This document shows, piece after piece, positions 44,383 through 52,578 of a stretch of 64,000 nucleotides of DNA. The stretch is from the NCBI RefSeq assembly GCF_006088715.1, contig NZ_CP030771.1, positions 7,500,001 to 7,564,000 of the forward strand. Reading direction: 5' to 3'. The first letter of the stretch is position 1; each line of letters begins with the position of its first letter. A model generated the notes under the pieces. It saw nothing but the letters and a program-made list of their open reading frames with translations. It ran no database searches and was not told the origin of the DNA. The DNA comes from Streptomyces sp. YIM 121038 (GTDB taxonomy: Bacteria; Actinomycetota; Actinomycetes; Streptomycetales; Streptomycetaceae). Made by a program: the position numbers and the translations under genes.

Positions 44383-45314
44383 GCGCGGCGGTCCAGCCGC
44401 TGACGCGGCCCGCGCGGCTCGCGCCCGGTGCCCGGGTCGCGGTCGTCGCGCCCAGCGGGCCCGTCCCCGAGGACCGGCTCGCGGCCGGTCTTGACGTCCT
44501 GCGCGGCTGGGACCTGGAGCCCGTGGCCGCCGCCCACGCCCGGGACACGCACCCGCGGTTCGACTATCTCGCGGGCACGGACGAGGACCGCGCGCGGGAC
44601 CTCCAGAGAGCCTGGTGCGACCCGTCGGTGGCGGCGGTGCTCTGCGCGCGTGGCGGGTACGGGGCGGCGCGGATGGTCGACCTCCTCGACTGGGACGCGA
44701 TGCGGGCGGCCGGGCCCAAGGTGTTCCTCGGGTTCAGTGACATCACCACGCTGCACGAGGCGTTCGCGAGCCGTCTGGGGCTCGTGACGCTGCACGGCCC
44801 GATGGTGGCGGCCGCCGACTTCCTGAAGAACGCGCGGGCCCAGGAGCACCTGCGGGCCACGCTGTTCGAGCCGGAGTCCGTGCGGGAGATCGCCTCCGCG
44901 GGCCGGCCGCTGGTGGGCGGGCGGGCCCGGGGGGTGACGCTCGGCGGCTGTCTGTCGCTGCTCGCGGCGGACGTGGGCACGGCGGGGGCCCGGGCCGGGG
45001 CGCGCGGCGGGCTGCTGTTCCTGGAGGACATCGGCGAGGAGGCGTACCGCATCGACCGCTGTCTGACGCAGCTGACGCGGGCGGGCTGGCTCGACGGCGT
45101 GGCCGGGGTGGCGCTCGGGTCGTGGGTGGACTGCGAGCCGTACGAGCGGCTGCGGCCGCTGTTCGCCGAGCGCCTGGAGGGGCTGGGGGTGCCGGTCGTG
45201 GAGGAGTTCGGGTTCGGGCACTGTGACGGGGCGCTGACGGTGCCGTTCGGGATACCGGGGCACCTGGACGCGGACGCGGGGACGCTGACGCTGGACATAC
45301 CCGCGCTCGCCTAG
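44379..45314 (+). CDS. LD-carboxypeptidase (S66 family)
   Basis: 311 aa from GTG 44379, overlapping the S9 stop. S66 features: ARVAVVAPSGPVPEDRLAAG, CARGGYGAARMVDLLDWDAM, nucleophile Ser in KVFLGFSDITTLHEAF, catalytic Glu in LLFLEDIGEEAYRIDRCL, and the His in EEFGFGHCDGALTVPFG. LdcA cleaves the L,D bond between meso-diaminopimelate (LL-DAP in Streptomyces) and the terminal D-Ala of murein tetrapeptides. Its presence supports a cell-wall recycling role for the whole four-gene operon, in line with the DppA-like first gene. Confidence 0.92.
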   Translation: MSAAVQPLTRPARLAPGARVAVVAPSGPVPEDRLAAGLDVLRGWDLEPVAAAHARDTHPRFDYLAGTDEDRARDLQRAWCDPSVAAVLCARGGYGAARMVDLLDWDAMRAAGPKVFLGFSDITTLHEAFASRLGLVTLHGPMVAAADFLKNARAQEHLRATLFEPESVREIASAGRPLVGGRARGVTLGGCLSLLAADVGTAGARAGARGGLLFLEDIGEEAYRIDRCLTQLTRAGWLDGVAGVALGSWVDCEPYERLRPLFAERLEGLGVPVVEEFGFGHCDGALTVPFGIPGHLDADAGTLTLDIPALA

Positions 45315-45473
45315 GGCGCGTGTGCTGTCACGTGTGGCGCACGGCCCGTCCGCTGAATCTCCGTCAAGAATCCAGTGCCACGGGCGTTGCCCCCGCATGA
45401 CGCGTGCCTCAGCAGGAGCGCGGACCGGTGTCTGCCGGGCGGTGGTCGCCACGCCCACACCGTGGAGGCCCTC

Positions 45474-47384
45474 TTGTTCCGCCTGTCTCAGTTCCGCCAT
45501 GCCGTGTCGCCGTTCCGCACGGCCCCGCCGCGTCCCGGCGCCGCGTCCGCCGGGGGCGGCCCGGCGAGAGCGAGGACGCCGCTCGCGCTGGTCGCCGCCA
45601 CCGCGCTCGCCGCGCCCCTGCTCGTCGCCGTGCCCGCGCCCGCGTCCGGCGCGGGGGAGCGGGGCGGCCGGTTCACCGTCACCCCGCTCACGTTCACGGT
45701 GCGGGCGGGGGAGCGGCGCTGCGCCGTCGACGCCGATCTGTACCGCCCGCGCGGGGTGGACCGGGCGCATCCCGCGCCCGCCGTGCTCGCCACCCACGGC
45801 TTCGGCGGCAGCAAGTCCGACGGCGCCACGGCCGCCATCGGCAGGGCCATGGCCGAGCGCGGCTACGTCGGCCTCGTCTACTCCGGGCTCGGCTTCGGCA
45901 AGTCCGGCTGTCCGATCTCGCTCGACGACCCCGGGATCGACGGCCGGGCCGCCTCGGGGCTCGTGGACTTCCTCGCCGGTGAGCGGGCCGCCGACGACGG
46001 CACCAGGGCCGACTACGTCGTCGCGGACGCCGCGGGCGACCCGCGCGTCGGCATGGTCGGCGCGTCGTACGGCGGCGCGATCCAGCTCGCCACGGCGGCC
46101 GACGACCACCGCGTGGACGCGCTCGTCCCGCTCATCACCTGGCACGACCTCGGCTACTCCCTCAACCCGAACAACGCCGTCGAGGGGACGGCCGCGGGCC
46201 GCGAGGTGCCCGGCGCCGTCAAGTGGCAGTGGATGAACGGCTTCTACCTCATGGGCGAGGGCCAGCCCCTCGTCGCGCCGAACCTCGACCCGTCCCGGAT
46301 CAACTCCCTGGACTGTCTGCACTTCGTCACCCGCGCCTGCGAGCTCATCCGCACGCTCAACTCCGGCCGCTACCCGGACGGCAGGACGCGGCGGCTCCTG
46401 GCGTACGCCCGCAGCGTGTCACCGGCGTCGTACCTGCACCGGGTCGAGGCACCGACGCTGCTCGTGCAGGGCCAGGCCGACACGCTGTTCAACCTGAACG
46501 AGGCGGAGGCGACGTACCGCGCGCTCAAGGACCGCGGCACCACGGCGAAGATGATCTGGCAGTCCTGGGGGCACAGCGGCGGCATGGGCGGCCCCGCCCC
46601 GGGCGAGCTCGACCTGGGCAAGGGCGACCTGGAGTCGACGTACGTCGGCCGTCGCGTCCTGGCGTGGTTCGACCGCTATCTGCGCCACGACGAGAGCGCC
46701 GACACCGGGCCCGACTTCGCCTACTACCGCGACTGGATCAAGGACCCGGGCCGCACCTACGCCACCGCGTCGCACGTCCCGGAGCCCGGGCGGGAGCTGT
46801 ACCTCTCCGGGGACGGCAGGCTCGTCGGCGACCGCGCGCGGGTGACGCCCGGCAGCCGGACGTACCGCAACCGGCCGCTGCCCACCAGCCACTCGGAGAG
46901 CTCGGCCGCCAGGATGGCGGGCCTGCCCGACCTCGCGCCGTACGACACCAAGGGCACCTACCTCGGCTGGACCACCGAGCCCCTGCGGCGGTCCGTCGAC
47001 GTGGTGGGGGCGCCCGAGGCGACGCTGAGGGTGGCATCGCCCCGCGCCGAGCGGGCGCAGGGCTCCGCCGACGCCGCCGACAAGCTGGTGCTGTTCGCGA
47101 AGCTGTACGACGTGGCGCCGGACGGCGCGCAGACGCTGGTGCACCGCCTGGTGGCGCCGGTGCGGGTGCCGGACGTGCGCGAGACGTTCACGGTCCGCCT
47201 TCCGGGCATCGTGCACCGGTACGAACGGGGGCACCGGCTGCGGTTCGTGATCGCGGCCAGCGACGGCGCGTACGGCGGGAACCGCGGGGTGAAGCCGGTG
47301 ACGGTGACCAGCGCGCCCGGCGACACGGGGGTGCTGCGGCTGCCCGTGGTCCAGGGCACGTCCGGCGGGCCGGGCAAGGCCTAG
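45474..47384 (+). CDS. Secreted CocE/X-Pro dipeptidyl-peptidase-like hydrolase
   Basis: 636 aa from TTG 45474, chosen because GGAGG lies five bases upstream; frames further upstream have poor starts. An Ala/Pro-rich signal peptide (RTPLALVAATALAAPLLVAV, then PAPASGA) implies export. The alpha/beta hydrolase has PAVLATHGFGGSKSDG, nucleophile GMVGASYGGAIQLAT, TLLVQGQADTLFNLNEA (Asp) and SWGHSGGMGG (His). A C-terminal jelly-roll domain (about 470-636, RSVDVVGAPEATLRV) completes the CocE/NonD family layout. Likely an extracellular peptidase or esterase. A terminator hairpin overlaps its stop codon. Confidence 0.87.
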   Translation: MFRLSQFRHAVSPFRTAPPRPGAASAGGGPARARTPLALVAATALAAPLLVAVPAPASGAGERGGRFTVTPLTFTVRAGERRCAVDADLYRPRGVDRAHPAPAVLATHGFGGSKSDGATAAIGRAMAERGYVGLVYSGLGFGKSGCPISLDDPGIDGRAASGLVDFLAGERAADDGTRADYVVADAAGDPRVGMVGASYGGAIQLATAADDHRVDALVPLITWHDLGYSLNPNNAVEGTAAGREVPGAVKWQWMNGFYLMGEGQPLVAPNLDPSRINSLDCLHFVTRACELIRTLNSGRYPDGRTRRLLAYARSVSPASYLHRVEAPTLLVQGQADTLFNLNEAEATYRALKDRGTTAKMIWQSWGHSGGMGGPAPGELDLGKGDLESTYVGRRVLAWFDRYLRHDESADTGPDFAYYRDWIKDPGRTYATASHVPEPGRELYLSGDGRLVGDRARVTPGSRTYRNRPLPTSHSESSAARMAGLPDLAPYDTKGTYLGWTTEPLRRSVDVVGAPEATLRVASPRAERAQGSADAADKLVLFAKLYDVAPDGAQTLVHRLVAPVRVPDVRETFTVRLPGIVHRYERGHRLRFVIAASDGAYGGNRGVKPVTVTSAPGDTGVLRLPVVQGTSGGPGKA

Positions 47385-47428
47385 GGCCTGTCCGGCGGGC
47401 CGGGCGCGGCGTCCCGTCGGACAGGCCC
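47384..47428 (+). terminator. Terminator of the CocE-like gene, starting at its stop codon
   Basis: 11-bp perfect arms (47384-47394 with 47418-47428). A 16-bp direct repeat (47360-47375 and 47390-47405) brackets the stop, so one copy is coding and one sits in the hairpin loop. Confidence 0.6.
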
Positions 47429-47561
47429 TGGCCGTCGTCACCCGTTCGGCCCACGGGCCCCACCCGCCCGCGTCATCTGCCGTGCGCCCGTCGCCGCCGC
47501 TGCCCATCCTGACGGGACGGGCAGCGGCCGGCGCTGCGACGGATTACGGAAGGGTCCCGCC

Positions 47562-47807
47562 ATGAGCAGTTCCACGGGCGGCTCCAAGAGTCCCTCGAAG
47601 GGCGGCGTGGCCGGGCTGATGACGCCCGGCAGGATCACCGTCGCCGTCATCGCCCTGCTCACCCTCGTCTTCATCTTCGAGAACACCCGCAGCACCAAGA
47701 TCCGGCTGCTGATCCCCGAAGTGACCATGCCGCTGTGGATGGCGCTGTTCGGCACGGCGGTGATCGGGGCCGTGTGCGGGGCCTACTTCGTCCGCCGCCG
47801 CAAGTGA
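47562..47807 (+). CDS. LapA-domain small membrane protein
   Basis: 81 aa with GGAAGGG upstream of ATG 47562. Two membrane segments are predicted (TVAVIALLTLVFIFENTRST and MPLWMALFGTAVIGAVCGAY) joined by the IRLLIPEVTMP loop, followed by a basic end (RRRK). This is the LapA/DUF1049 pattern. In E. coli, LapA helps LPS assembly, which does not apply to Streptomyces; here the function is unknown. A 17-bp tandem duplication spans the stop codon. Confidence 0.85.
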   Translation: MSSSTGGSKSPSKGGVAGLMTPGRITVAVIALLTLVFIFENTRSTKIRLLIPEVTMPLWMALFGTAVIGAVCGAYFVRRRK

Positions 47808-47824
47808 TCCGCCGCCGCAAGTGA
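47791..47824 (+). repeat. Perfect 17-bp tandem duplication at the LapA-like stop codon
   Basis: 47791-47807 and 47808-47824 are identical and adjacent. Each ends in AAGTGA, so the first copy supplies the real stop and the second is a non-coding echo of the C-terminal RRRK-stop. Confidence 0.9.
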
Positions 47825-47838
47825 GCGGGCCGTCCCGG

Positions 47839-47844
47839 TAACGT
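47839..47844 (+). promoter_or_regulatory. Candidate -10 box (TAACGT) for the GNAT gene
   Basis: TAACGT ends seven bases before ATG 47852. It suggests a leaderless transcript. Confidence 0.4.
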
Positions 47845-47851
47845 GGGGCGG

Positions 47852-48442
47852 ATGCGCCAGCCGAGCCGCCGCCACCTCGCCGAAGGCCCCCGCACGGGCA
47901 TACGCCCCTTCACCGCCGCGGACGGGGCCGAGTTCACGGCACGGGCGCGGGAGAGCCAGGAGCTGCACCGGCCCTGGCTGTTCCCGCCCACCACCGAGGA
48001 GGCCTACGCGGCGTACGCGCGCACGCTCGTCGAGGACCCGGCCAGGGCCGGGTTCCTCGTCTGCGAGCGGGAGTCGGGCGCGCTCGCCGGGTTCATCAAC
48101 ATCAACAACATCGTCCGGGGCGGCTTCCGCTGCGGGGCGCTCGGCTACGGCGTGTTCGCGCACGCCGCCGGGCGCGGCCTGATGCGGGAGGCGCTCGGGC
48201 TCGTCGTGGACCGCGCGTTCGGCGAGCTGCGCCTGCACCGTCTGGAGATCAACGTGCAGCCGGGCAACGGCGCGTCGATCGCGCTCGCCCGCCGTCTGGG
48301 CTTCCGTCTTGAGGGCTTCTCGCCGGACTTCCTGTTCATCGACGGGGCGTGGCGCGACCACCAGCGGTGGGCCCTGACCGCCGGGATGCGGGCCGCGGCA
48401 ACCGGCGGCCGCCCGGCCGCCACCGGGCCCCGCGAGGAGTGA
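47852..48442 (+). CDS. GNAT-family N-acetyltransferase (RimJ/RimL type)
   Basis: 196 aa from ATG 47852; GTG 47843 is in frame but overlaps the proposed -10 box. The GNAT fold is visible from GIRPFTAADGAEFTARARES through GFINI NNIVRGGFRCGALGYG (beta4), AAGRGLMREALGLVVDRAFG (acetyl-CoA loop and helix) and LEINVQPGNGASIALARRLGF. This is the RimJ/RimL/SpeG-like subgroup that acetylates protein N termini or small amines. Substrate unknown. Confidence 0.88.
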   Translation: MRQPSRRHLAEGPRTGIRPFTAADGAEFTARARESQELHRPWLFPPTTEEAYAAYARTLVEDPARAGFLVCERESGALAGFININNIVRGGFRCGALGYGVFAHAAGRGLMREALGLVVDRAFGELRLHRLEINVQPGNGASIALARRLGFRLEGFSPDFLFIDGAWRDHQRWALTAGMRAAATGGRPAATGPREE

Positions 48443-48500
48443 CGGCGGCCACGGACGCGGCCATTGAAGGCGGTGGCCCGCGTCCCGGAGGATGGACCGC

Positions 48501-49397
48501 ATGCGGAACATCGTGGTCATCGACGCCCCCTCCAACCTGGGTCTGCGCCCGCCCGCGCCGGGCACCGTGCCCGGCTGCTACAAACTCGCCGGGGCGCTGC
48601 GCGAGCGCGGCATCGTGCGCCGCCTCGGCGCCCTGGAGGGCGGCGTCGTCGTACCGCCGCGCTACGACCGGGGCGACTGGCAGGAGGGCGACGGCGTGTT
48701 CAACGCGGCGGCCATCGCCGCGTACACGCCCCGGCTCGCGGACCGCATCGAGCGCCATCTGCGCGCAGGTGAGCTGCCCGTCGTCCTCGGCGGCGACTGC
48801 TCCATCCAGCTCGGCGCGTCCCTCGCGCTGCGCCGCACGGGGCGCTACGGCCTCGCCGCGCTCGACGCCTCCGCCGACTTCCGGCACCCGGGCAACTCCG
48901 ACCGGATCGGCGCGGCGGGGGGCGAGGAGCTGGCGCTCGCCACCGGGCGCGGCCAGGACGACCTCACCGACCTCGAAGGCCTGCGGCCCTATCTGCGGGA
49001 CGAGGACGTACGGATCTTCGGCATGCGCGACGGCGACGAGGACCGCGCCGAGCTGGGCGAGCTGAAGATCCCGACCGTGACCGTCGGCGAGCTGCGCCAG
49101 TGGGGCGCGGCCGACGTGGCCCGCTCGGCCGTCGTCGCCCTGGAACACACGTCCCTGGACGGCTTCTGGGTGCACCTGGACGCCGATGTGCTCGACCCGT
49201 CCGTGATGCCCGCCGTCGACAGCCCCGACGAGGACGGCCTGCACCCCGACGAACTCCTCGCGCTGCTGCGCCCCTTGGTCCGCTCGCCGCGCTGCGTCGG
49301 GCTCAACGTCACCATCTACGACCCGGACCTGGACCCCGAGGGCACGGCGGGCGACGTGCTCACCGACGTCGTGGTGGCCGCCTTCGCGCAGCCGTGA
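48501..49397 (+). CDS. Arginase/ureohydrolase-fold protein with altered metal ligands
   Basis: 298 aa from ATG 48501 (GGAGG nine bases upstream); ATG 48492 lies directly on the SD. The fold is clear: LPVVLGGDCSIQLGAS, YGLAALDASADFRHPGNSDR, and WVHLDADVLDPSVMPAVDSP. Canonical ureohydrolases have His in GGDHS and DAHxD as Mn ligands; here these are Cys (about 100) and Ser (about 124), while the Asp ligands (about 122, 126 and the two in HLDADVLDP) remain. It may bind one metal, use another substrate, or be non-hydrolytic. The arginine-binding DEDGLHPDELL region is normal. Confidence 0.83.
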   Translation: MRNIVVIDAPSNLGLRPPAPGTVPGCYKLAGALRERGIVRRLGALEGGVVVPPRYDRGDWQEGDGVFNAAAIAAYTPRLADRIERHLRAGELPVVLGGDCSIQLGASLALRRTGRYGLAALDASADFRHPGNSDRIGAAGGEELALATGRGQDDLTDLEGLRPYLRDEDVRIFGMRDGDEDRAELGELKIPTVTVGELRQWGAADVARSAVVALEHTSLDGFWVHLDADVLDPSVMPAVDSPDEDGLHPDELLALLRPLVRSPRCVGLNVTIYDPDLDPEGTAGDVLTDVVVAAFAQP

Positions 49398-49493
49398 TCG
49401 CTCCCGGCGCCGGCGGAACCGGGCAGGGCCCCTGGTGGGGGCGGCGTTCAGCGTGTTCCATGGTCACCGACCCGATGACCTGAGGAGACCGCC

Positions 49494-51428
49494 GTGGCGA
49501 CGACCGTGCGACGCGACGTACTGACCCTGCCCGCCGCCGAGTTGGGGCCGGACAACCCGCTGCCGCCGCTGCGGCTGCCGCGCGAGCCGCACCGGGTCGA
49601 CGACCGCGCGCGGCAGGGCCTGCCGCGCGACATGGCGCGGCAACTCGGGTACGAGCCGCTGCGCTCGGTCCTTCCCGCGCCGCTGCGCGACGGCTACGGC
49701 CGACGGCGCGCGCCCGCCTCGTTCGACGTGCTCGTCCTGGAGAACGAGCGGCTGCGCGCCACCGTCCTGCCCGGCCTCGGCGGCCGCGTGCACTCGCTCG
49801 TGCACAAGCCGACCGGGCGGGAACTGCTGTACCGGAACCCGGTGTTCCAGCCCGCGTGCTTCGCGCTGAACGGCGCCTGGTACGCGGGCGGCATCGAGTG
49901 GAACATCGGCGCCACCGGGCACACCACGCTGTCCTGCGCGCCGCTGCACGCCGCCGTCGTGACCGCGCCCGACGGCGGTCCGATGCTGCGCCTGTGGGAG
50001 TGGGAGCGGCTGCGCGACGTGCCCTTCCAGGTGGACCTGTGGCTGCCGGAGGACTCCGACTTCCTGCACGTGGGCGTGCGGATCCGCAATCCGCACGAGA
50101 AGCCCGTGCCCGTCTACTGGTGGTCCAACACCGCCGTGCCCGAGGAGCGCCGGGTGCTCGCGCCCGCCGCCGAGGCCTGGCGCTACGACTACACGCGCGC
50201 CCTCGCCCGGGTACCGGTGCCCGAGCCGCACGGCCCGTACGCCGCCGACTACTTCTACGACGTGCCGGACGGCGCGCGCCGCTGGATCGCGGCGCTCGAC
50301 GCCGACGGGCACGGGCTCGTGCAGACGTCCACGGCCGCGCTGCGCGGGCGCAAGCTGTTCCGGTGGGGCGCGGGCGGCGGCGGCCGGCGCTGGCAGGAGT
50401 GGCTGACGGGCCCGGACACCGGCGGGTACGCGGAGATCCAGGCGGGGCTCGCGCGCACGCAGCTGGAGCACGTGCGGCTCGACGCGGAGAGCGAGGTCGC
50501 GTGGCTGGAGTCGTACGGTCCGCTGTCGCTCCCCGCGGACGTGGCGCACGGGGACGACTGGGCGGCGGCCCGTGCCGCGGCCGAGGAGCGGCTCGCGGAG
50601 GCGCTGCCGCCGTCGGCGGTGGACGCGGCGTACGAGCGGTGGCGGCCGTACGCCGACGACGAGCCGGGGGAGACCCTCGCCGTCGGGTCCGGCTGGGGCG
50701 CGCTCGAAGTGCTGCGGGGCGAGTTCAAGCTGCCGGGCACGCCGTTCGACCAGGCCACGCTGGGGCCCGAGCAGGAGCCGTGGCTCGAACTCCTGCGGTC
50801 CGGGGCGGTGCCGGAGCCGTCCGGGGCCGGGGCGCCCGGGCCCACGCTCGTCGCCCGGCACTGGCGGGACATGCTGGAGACGGCGCCCGCGCGGCCGCAC
50901 GCCGAGTACCACCTCGGGGTCGCGCAGTGGCACGCCGGGGACCGGGCGCAGGCGGTGCGCAGCTGGGAGCGCGGGCTCGAACGGGCCGCGGCCGCGGCGC
51001 GCTGGCCGCTGCTGCGGTGCCTGGCGGTGGCCGACCTGGAGGCGGGGCACGGGGAGCGGGCCGCGGACCGCTACGCGGAGGCCTTCGCCGGGCTCGGGGA
51101 GTCCGAGGCCCTGGGCGCGCTCGGACGTGAGGCGATCGAGGCGCTCCTCGCGGTGGGGCGGGCGGAGGCCGCGCGCGGCGTCTGGGACCGGCTGGGCCCC
51201 GCCGTGCGGGGGCTCGGGCGCTTCCGGCTCCTGGAGGTCAGGCTGCTGCTCGCGGAGGGCGACCCGGCCGGGGCGCGGGCGGTGCTCGACGAGGGGTTCG
51301 AGGTGGCGGACCTGCGGGAGGGGGACGAGGGGCTGGGGGAGCTGTGGGCGACGGTGGCGCCGGGGGTGCCGGTGCCGCCGTGCTACGACTTCCGCATGAC
51401 CCCGGCCGCGGAGCCCGGCGGGGCCTGA
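49494..51428 (+). CDS. DUF5107 protein with C-terminal TPR-like region
   Basis: 644 aa from GTG 49494 with GAGGAGA upstream. Residues about 60-300 carry the DUF5107 beta-rich fold, which resembles galactose mutarotase-type domains (LENERLRATVLPGLGGRVHS, YRNPVFQPACFALNGAWYAG, GGIEWNIGATGHT, VYWWSNTAVPE). From about residue 455 helical repeats follow (EYHLGVAQWHAGDRAQAVRS, LRCLAVADLEAGHGERAADR), consistent with TPRs. A carbohydrate-binding or carbohydrate-processing role is likely from the fold, but no catalytic residues are established for DUF5107. It ends at a bidirectional terminator. Confidence 0.85.
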   Translation: MATTVRRDVLTLPAAELGPDNPLPPLRLPREPHRVDDRARQGLPRDMARQLGYEPLRSVLPAPLRDGYGRRRAPASFDVLVLENERLRATVLPGLGGRVHSLVHKPTGRELLYRNPVFQPACFALNGAWYAGGIEWNIGATGHTTLSCAPLHAAVVTAPDGGPMLRLWEWERLRDVPFQVDLWLPEDSDFLHVGVRIRNPHEKPVPVYWWSNTAVPEERRVLAPAAEAWRYDYTRALARVPVPEPHGPYAADYFYDVPDGARRWIAALDADGHGLVQTSTAALRGRKLFRWGAGGGGRRWQEWLTGPDTGGYAEIQAGLARTQLEHVRLDAESEVAWLESYGPLSLPADVAHGDDWAAARAAAEERLAEALPPSAVDAAYERWRPYADDEPGETLAVGSGWGALEVLRGEFKLPGTPFDQATLGPEQEPWLELLRSGAVPEPSGAGAPGPTLVARHWRDMLETAPARPHAEYHLGVAQWHAGDRAQAVRSWERGLERAAAAARWPLLRCLAVADLEAGHGERAADRYAEAFAGLGESEALGALGREAIEALLAVGRAEAARGVWDRLGPAVRGLGRFRLLEVRLLLAEGDPAGARAVLDEGFEVADLREGDEGLGELWATVAPGVPVPPCYDFRMTPAAEPGGA

Positions 51429-51438
51429 GCCGTGCGGG

Positions 51439-51465
51439 GCGGCTGTGGGCCGGGCCCACAGCCGC
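51439..51465. terminator. Bidirectional terminator between DUF5107 and VOC genes
   Basis: Perfect 12-bp stem (51439-51450 with 51454-51465) with loop CGG, between two convergent stops (51428 and 51474). Confidence 0.75.
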
Positions 51466-51473
51466 GCGAGGGG

Positions 51474-51821
51474 CTACGCGTTGCGGTCGACGTACTCGAA
51501 GACCGTGCCGTCCGGGTGCATCGCGATCAGGTTGCGGCCCGCGGGGGTGGGGACGGGGCCCGCGATGATGCGGGCCCCGGAGGCGGTGAGGGTGGCGTGG
51601 GCCTCGTCGACGTCCTTCACGGCGATCGTCGCCGTGACCTTGCGGAGGATCTCCAGCTCGTGTTCGGGCCCGCTCATCAGCAGGAAGCACCCGACCGACG
51701 CGACGGACACGCCGCCGCGCTCGAACCGCATCGCTGTGCTGCCCGTAAGGCGCTCGTAGAAGGAGACGGACGCCTCCAGGTCGTTCACACAGACACGCAG
51801 CACGGTTCCCAGGATTTCCAT
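51474..51821 (-). CDS. VOC-family (glyoxalase/bleomycin-resistance fold) protein
   Basis: 115 aa from ATG 51821. It has the paired beta-alpha-beta-beta-beta units of the VOC fold: GTVLRVCVNDLEASVSFYER at the start, VASVGCFLLMSG and ELEILRKVTATIAVKDVDEA in the middle, and LIAMHPDGTVFEYVD with a terminal Glu that may bind metal. The activity of this subgroup is unknown. A TAGGCT -10 box seven bases upstream and no SD suggest a leaderless mRNA. Confidence 0.85.
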   Translation of the reverse strand: MEILGTVLRVCVNDLEASVSFYERLTGSTAMRFERGGVSVASVGCFLLMSGPEHELEILRKVTATIAVKDVDEAHATLTASGARIIAGPVPTPAGRNLIAMHPDGTVFEYVDRNA

Positions 51822-51828
51822 ACGAACG

Positions 51829-51834
51829 AGCCTA
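51829..51834 (-). promoter_or_regulatory. Candidate -10 box (TAGGCT) for the VOC gene
   Basis: On the minus strand TAGGCT ends seven bases before ATG 51821. The same hexamer precedes the HEAT-repeat gene. Confidence 0.45.
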
Positions 51835-51949
51835 GTTGGCCCGGCCGGGACACGAGATCCATTCGGCGGACCTCGCGCGCGCGGCCCGGGGCGCCCCGGG
51901 GCCGGGGCAGGGGCCGTTACGCGCCGCGACCGCGGGGTACCCGGCGGCC

Positions 51950-52519
51950 ATGACTGCATCGGACCATCCACACCGACCTTTCGGCCGTTCCTCGACGAGC
52001 GCTCCGGGGCAGAAGGCGACCGGCCTCGCGTCCCCGGAGACGGCGCTGAGCGACGCGCTGGCGCAGGTCGTCCACGAGGCGGTACGCGCGTCCCTGCGGG
52101 AGGCGGTACGCACGGAACTGCCGAGCCAACTCGCCGACGCGGCGCGCGAGCAGCGCCGCAGGGCCTCCCTGTACGCGGCGGCCGGAGTCGCCGCGCTGTA
52201 CGCGGGCGCGGCCGCCGCGCTCACCCTCGGCCTGGCCGTCGCCGTCGGCCTGCCCGGCTGGGCGGCGGGCCTGATCGTCACCGTGCTGCTCGCGGCGGTG
52301 GCCGTGGTCCTGCGCAACGCGGCGCGGCCCGGCCGCTCCCGGCCCGGCACGGGCACCCCGGCCCGCGCGGCCGCCGAAACCCCCGCGGCCGCCGTGCCCC
52401 CGACCCCGCGCGGCGCCCCGGGCACCGCCGACTTCCCCGCGGTCCCGTCGAGCCCGCCGGACGCCACCGCGCCGCCCGTCGTCCCCGAGTCGCCGAGCGC
52501 GAGCCCGCGGTCGCGGTGA
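51950..52519 (+). CDS. Holin-X-like (DUF1469) small membrane protein
   Basis: 189 aa from ATG 51950; frame is open to 51836 but crosses the divergent VOC promoter. A helical region (ALAQVVHEAVRASLREAVRT) leads to two membrane segments about residues 72-120 (SLYAAAGVAALYAGAAAALT and GLIVTVLLAAVAVVLRNAAR). A Pro/Ala/Ser-rich tail of about 65 residues follows. The pattern fits the actinobacterial 'phage holin family' proteins, which are chromosomal and not proven holins. No phage genes are nearby. Function unknown. Confidence 0.7.
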   Translation: MTASDHPHRPFGRSSTSAPGQKATGLASPETALSDALAQVVHEAVRASLREAVRTELPSQLADAAREQRRRASLYAAAGVAALYAGAAAALTLGLAVAVGLPGWAAGLIVTVLLAAVAVVLRNAARPGRSRPGTGTPARAAAETPAAAVPPTPRGAPGTADFPAVPSSPPDATAPPVVPESPSASPRSR

Positions 52520-52578
52520 GGCTCGGCGACGGCGCGCGTACCGGGCGGGCGGTGCGACCGCTGTCTCGCGCGGACCGC

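Noticed and set aside
51950..52519. Prophage remnant suggested by the holin-like gene
   Set aside because: No lysin, integrase, structural gene or attachment repeat nearby; this family is common as chromosomal genes in actinobacteria.
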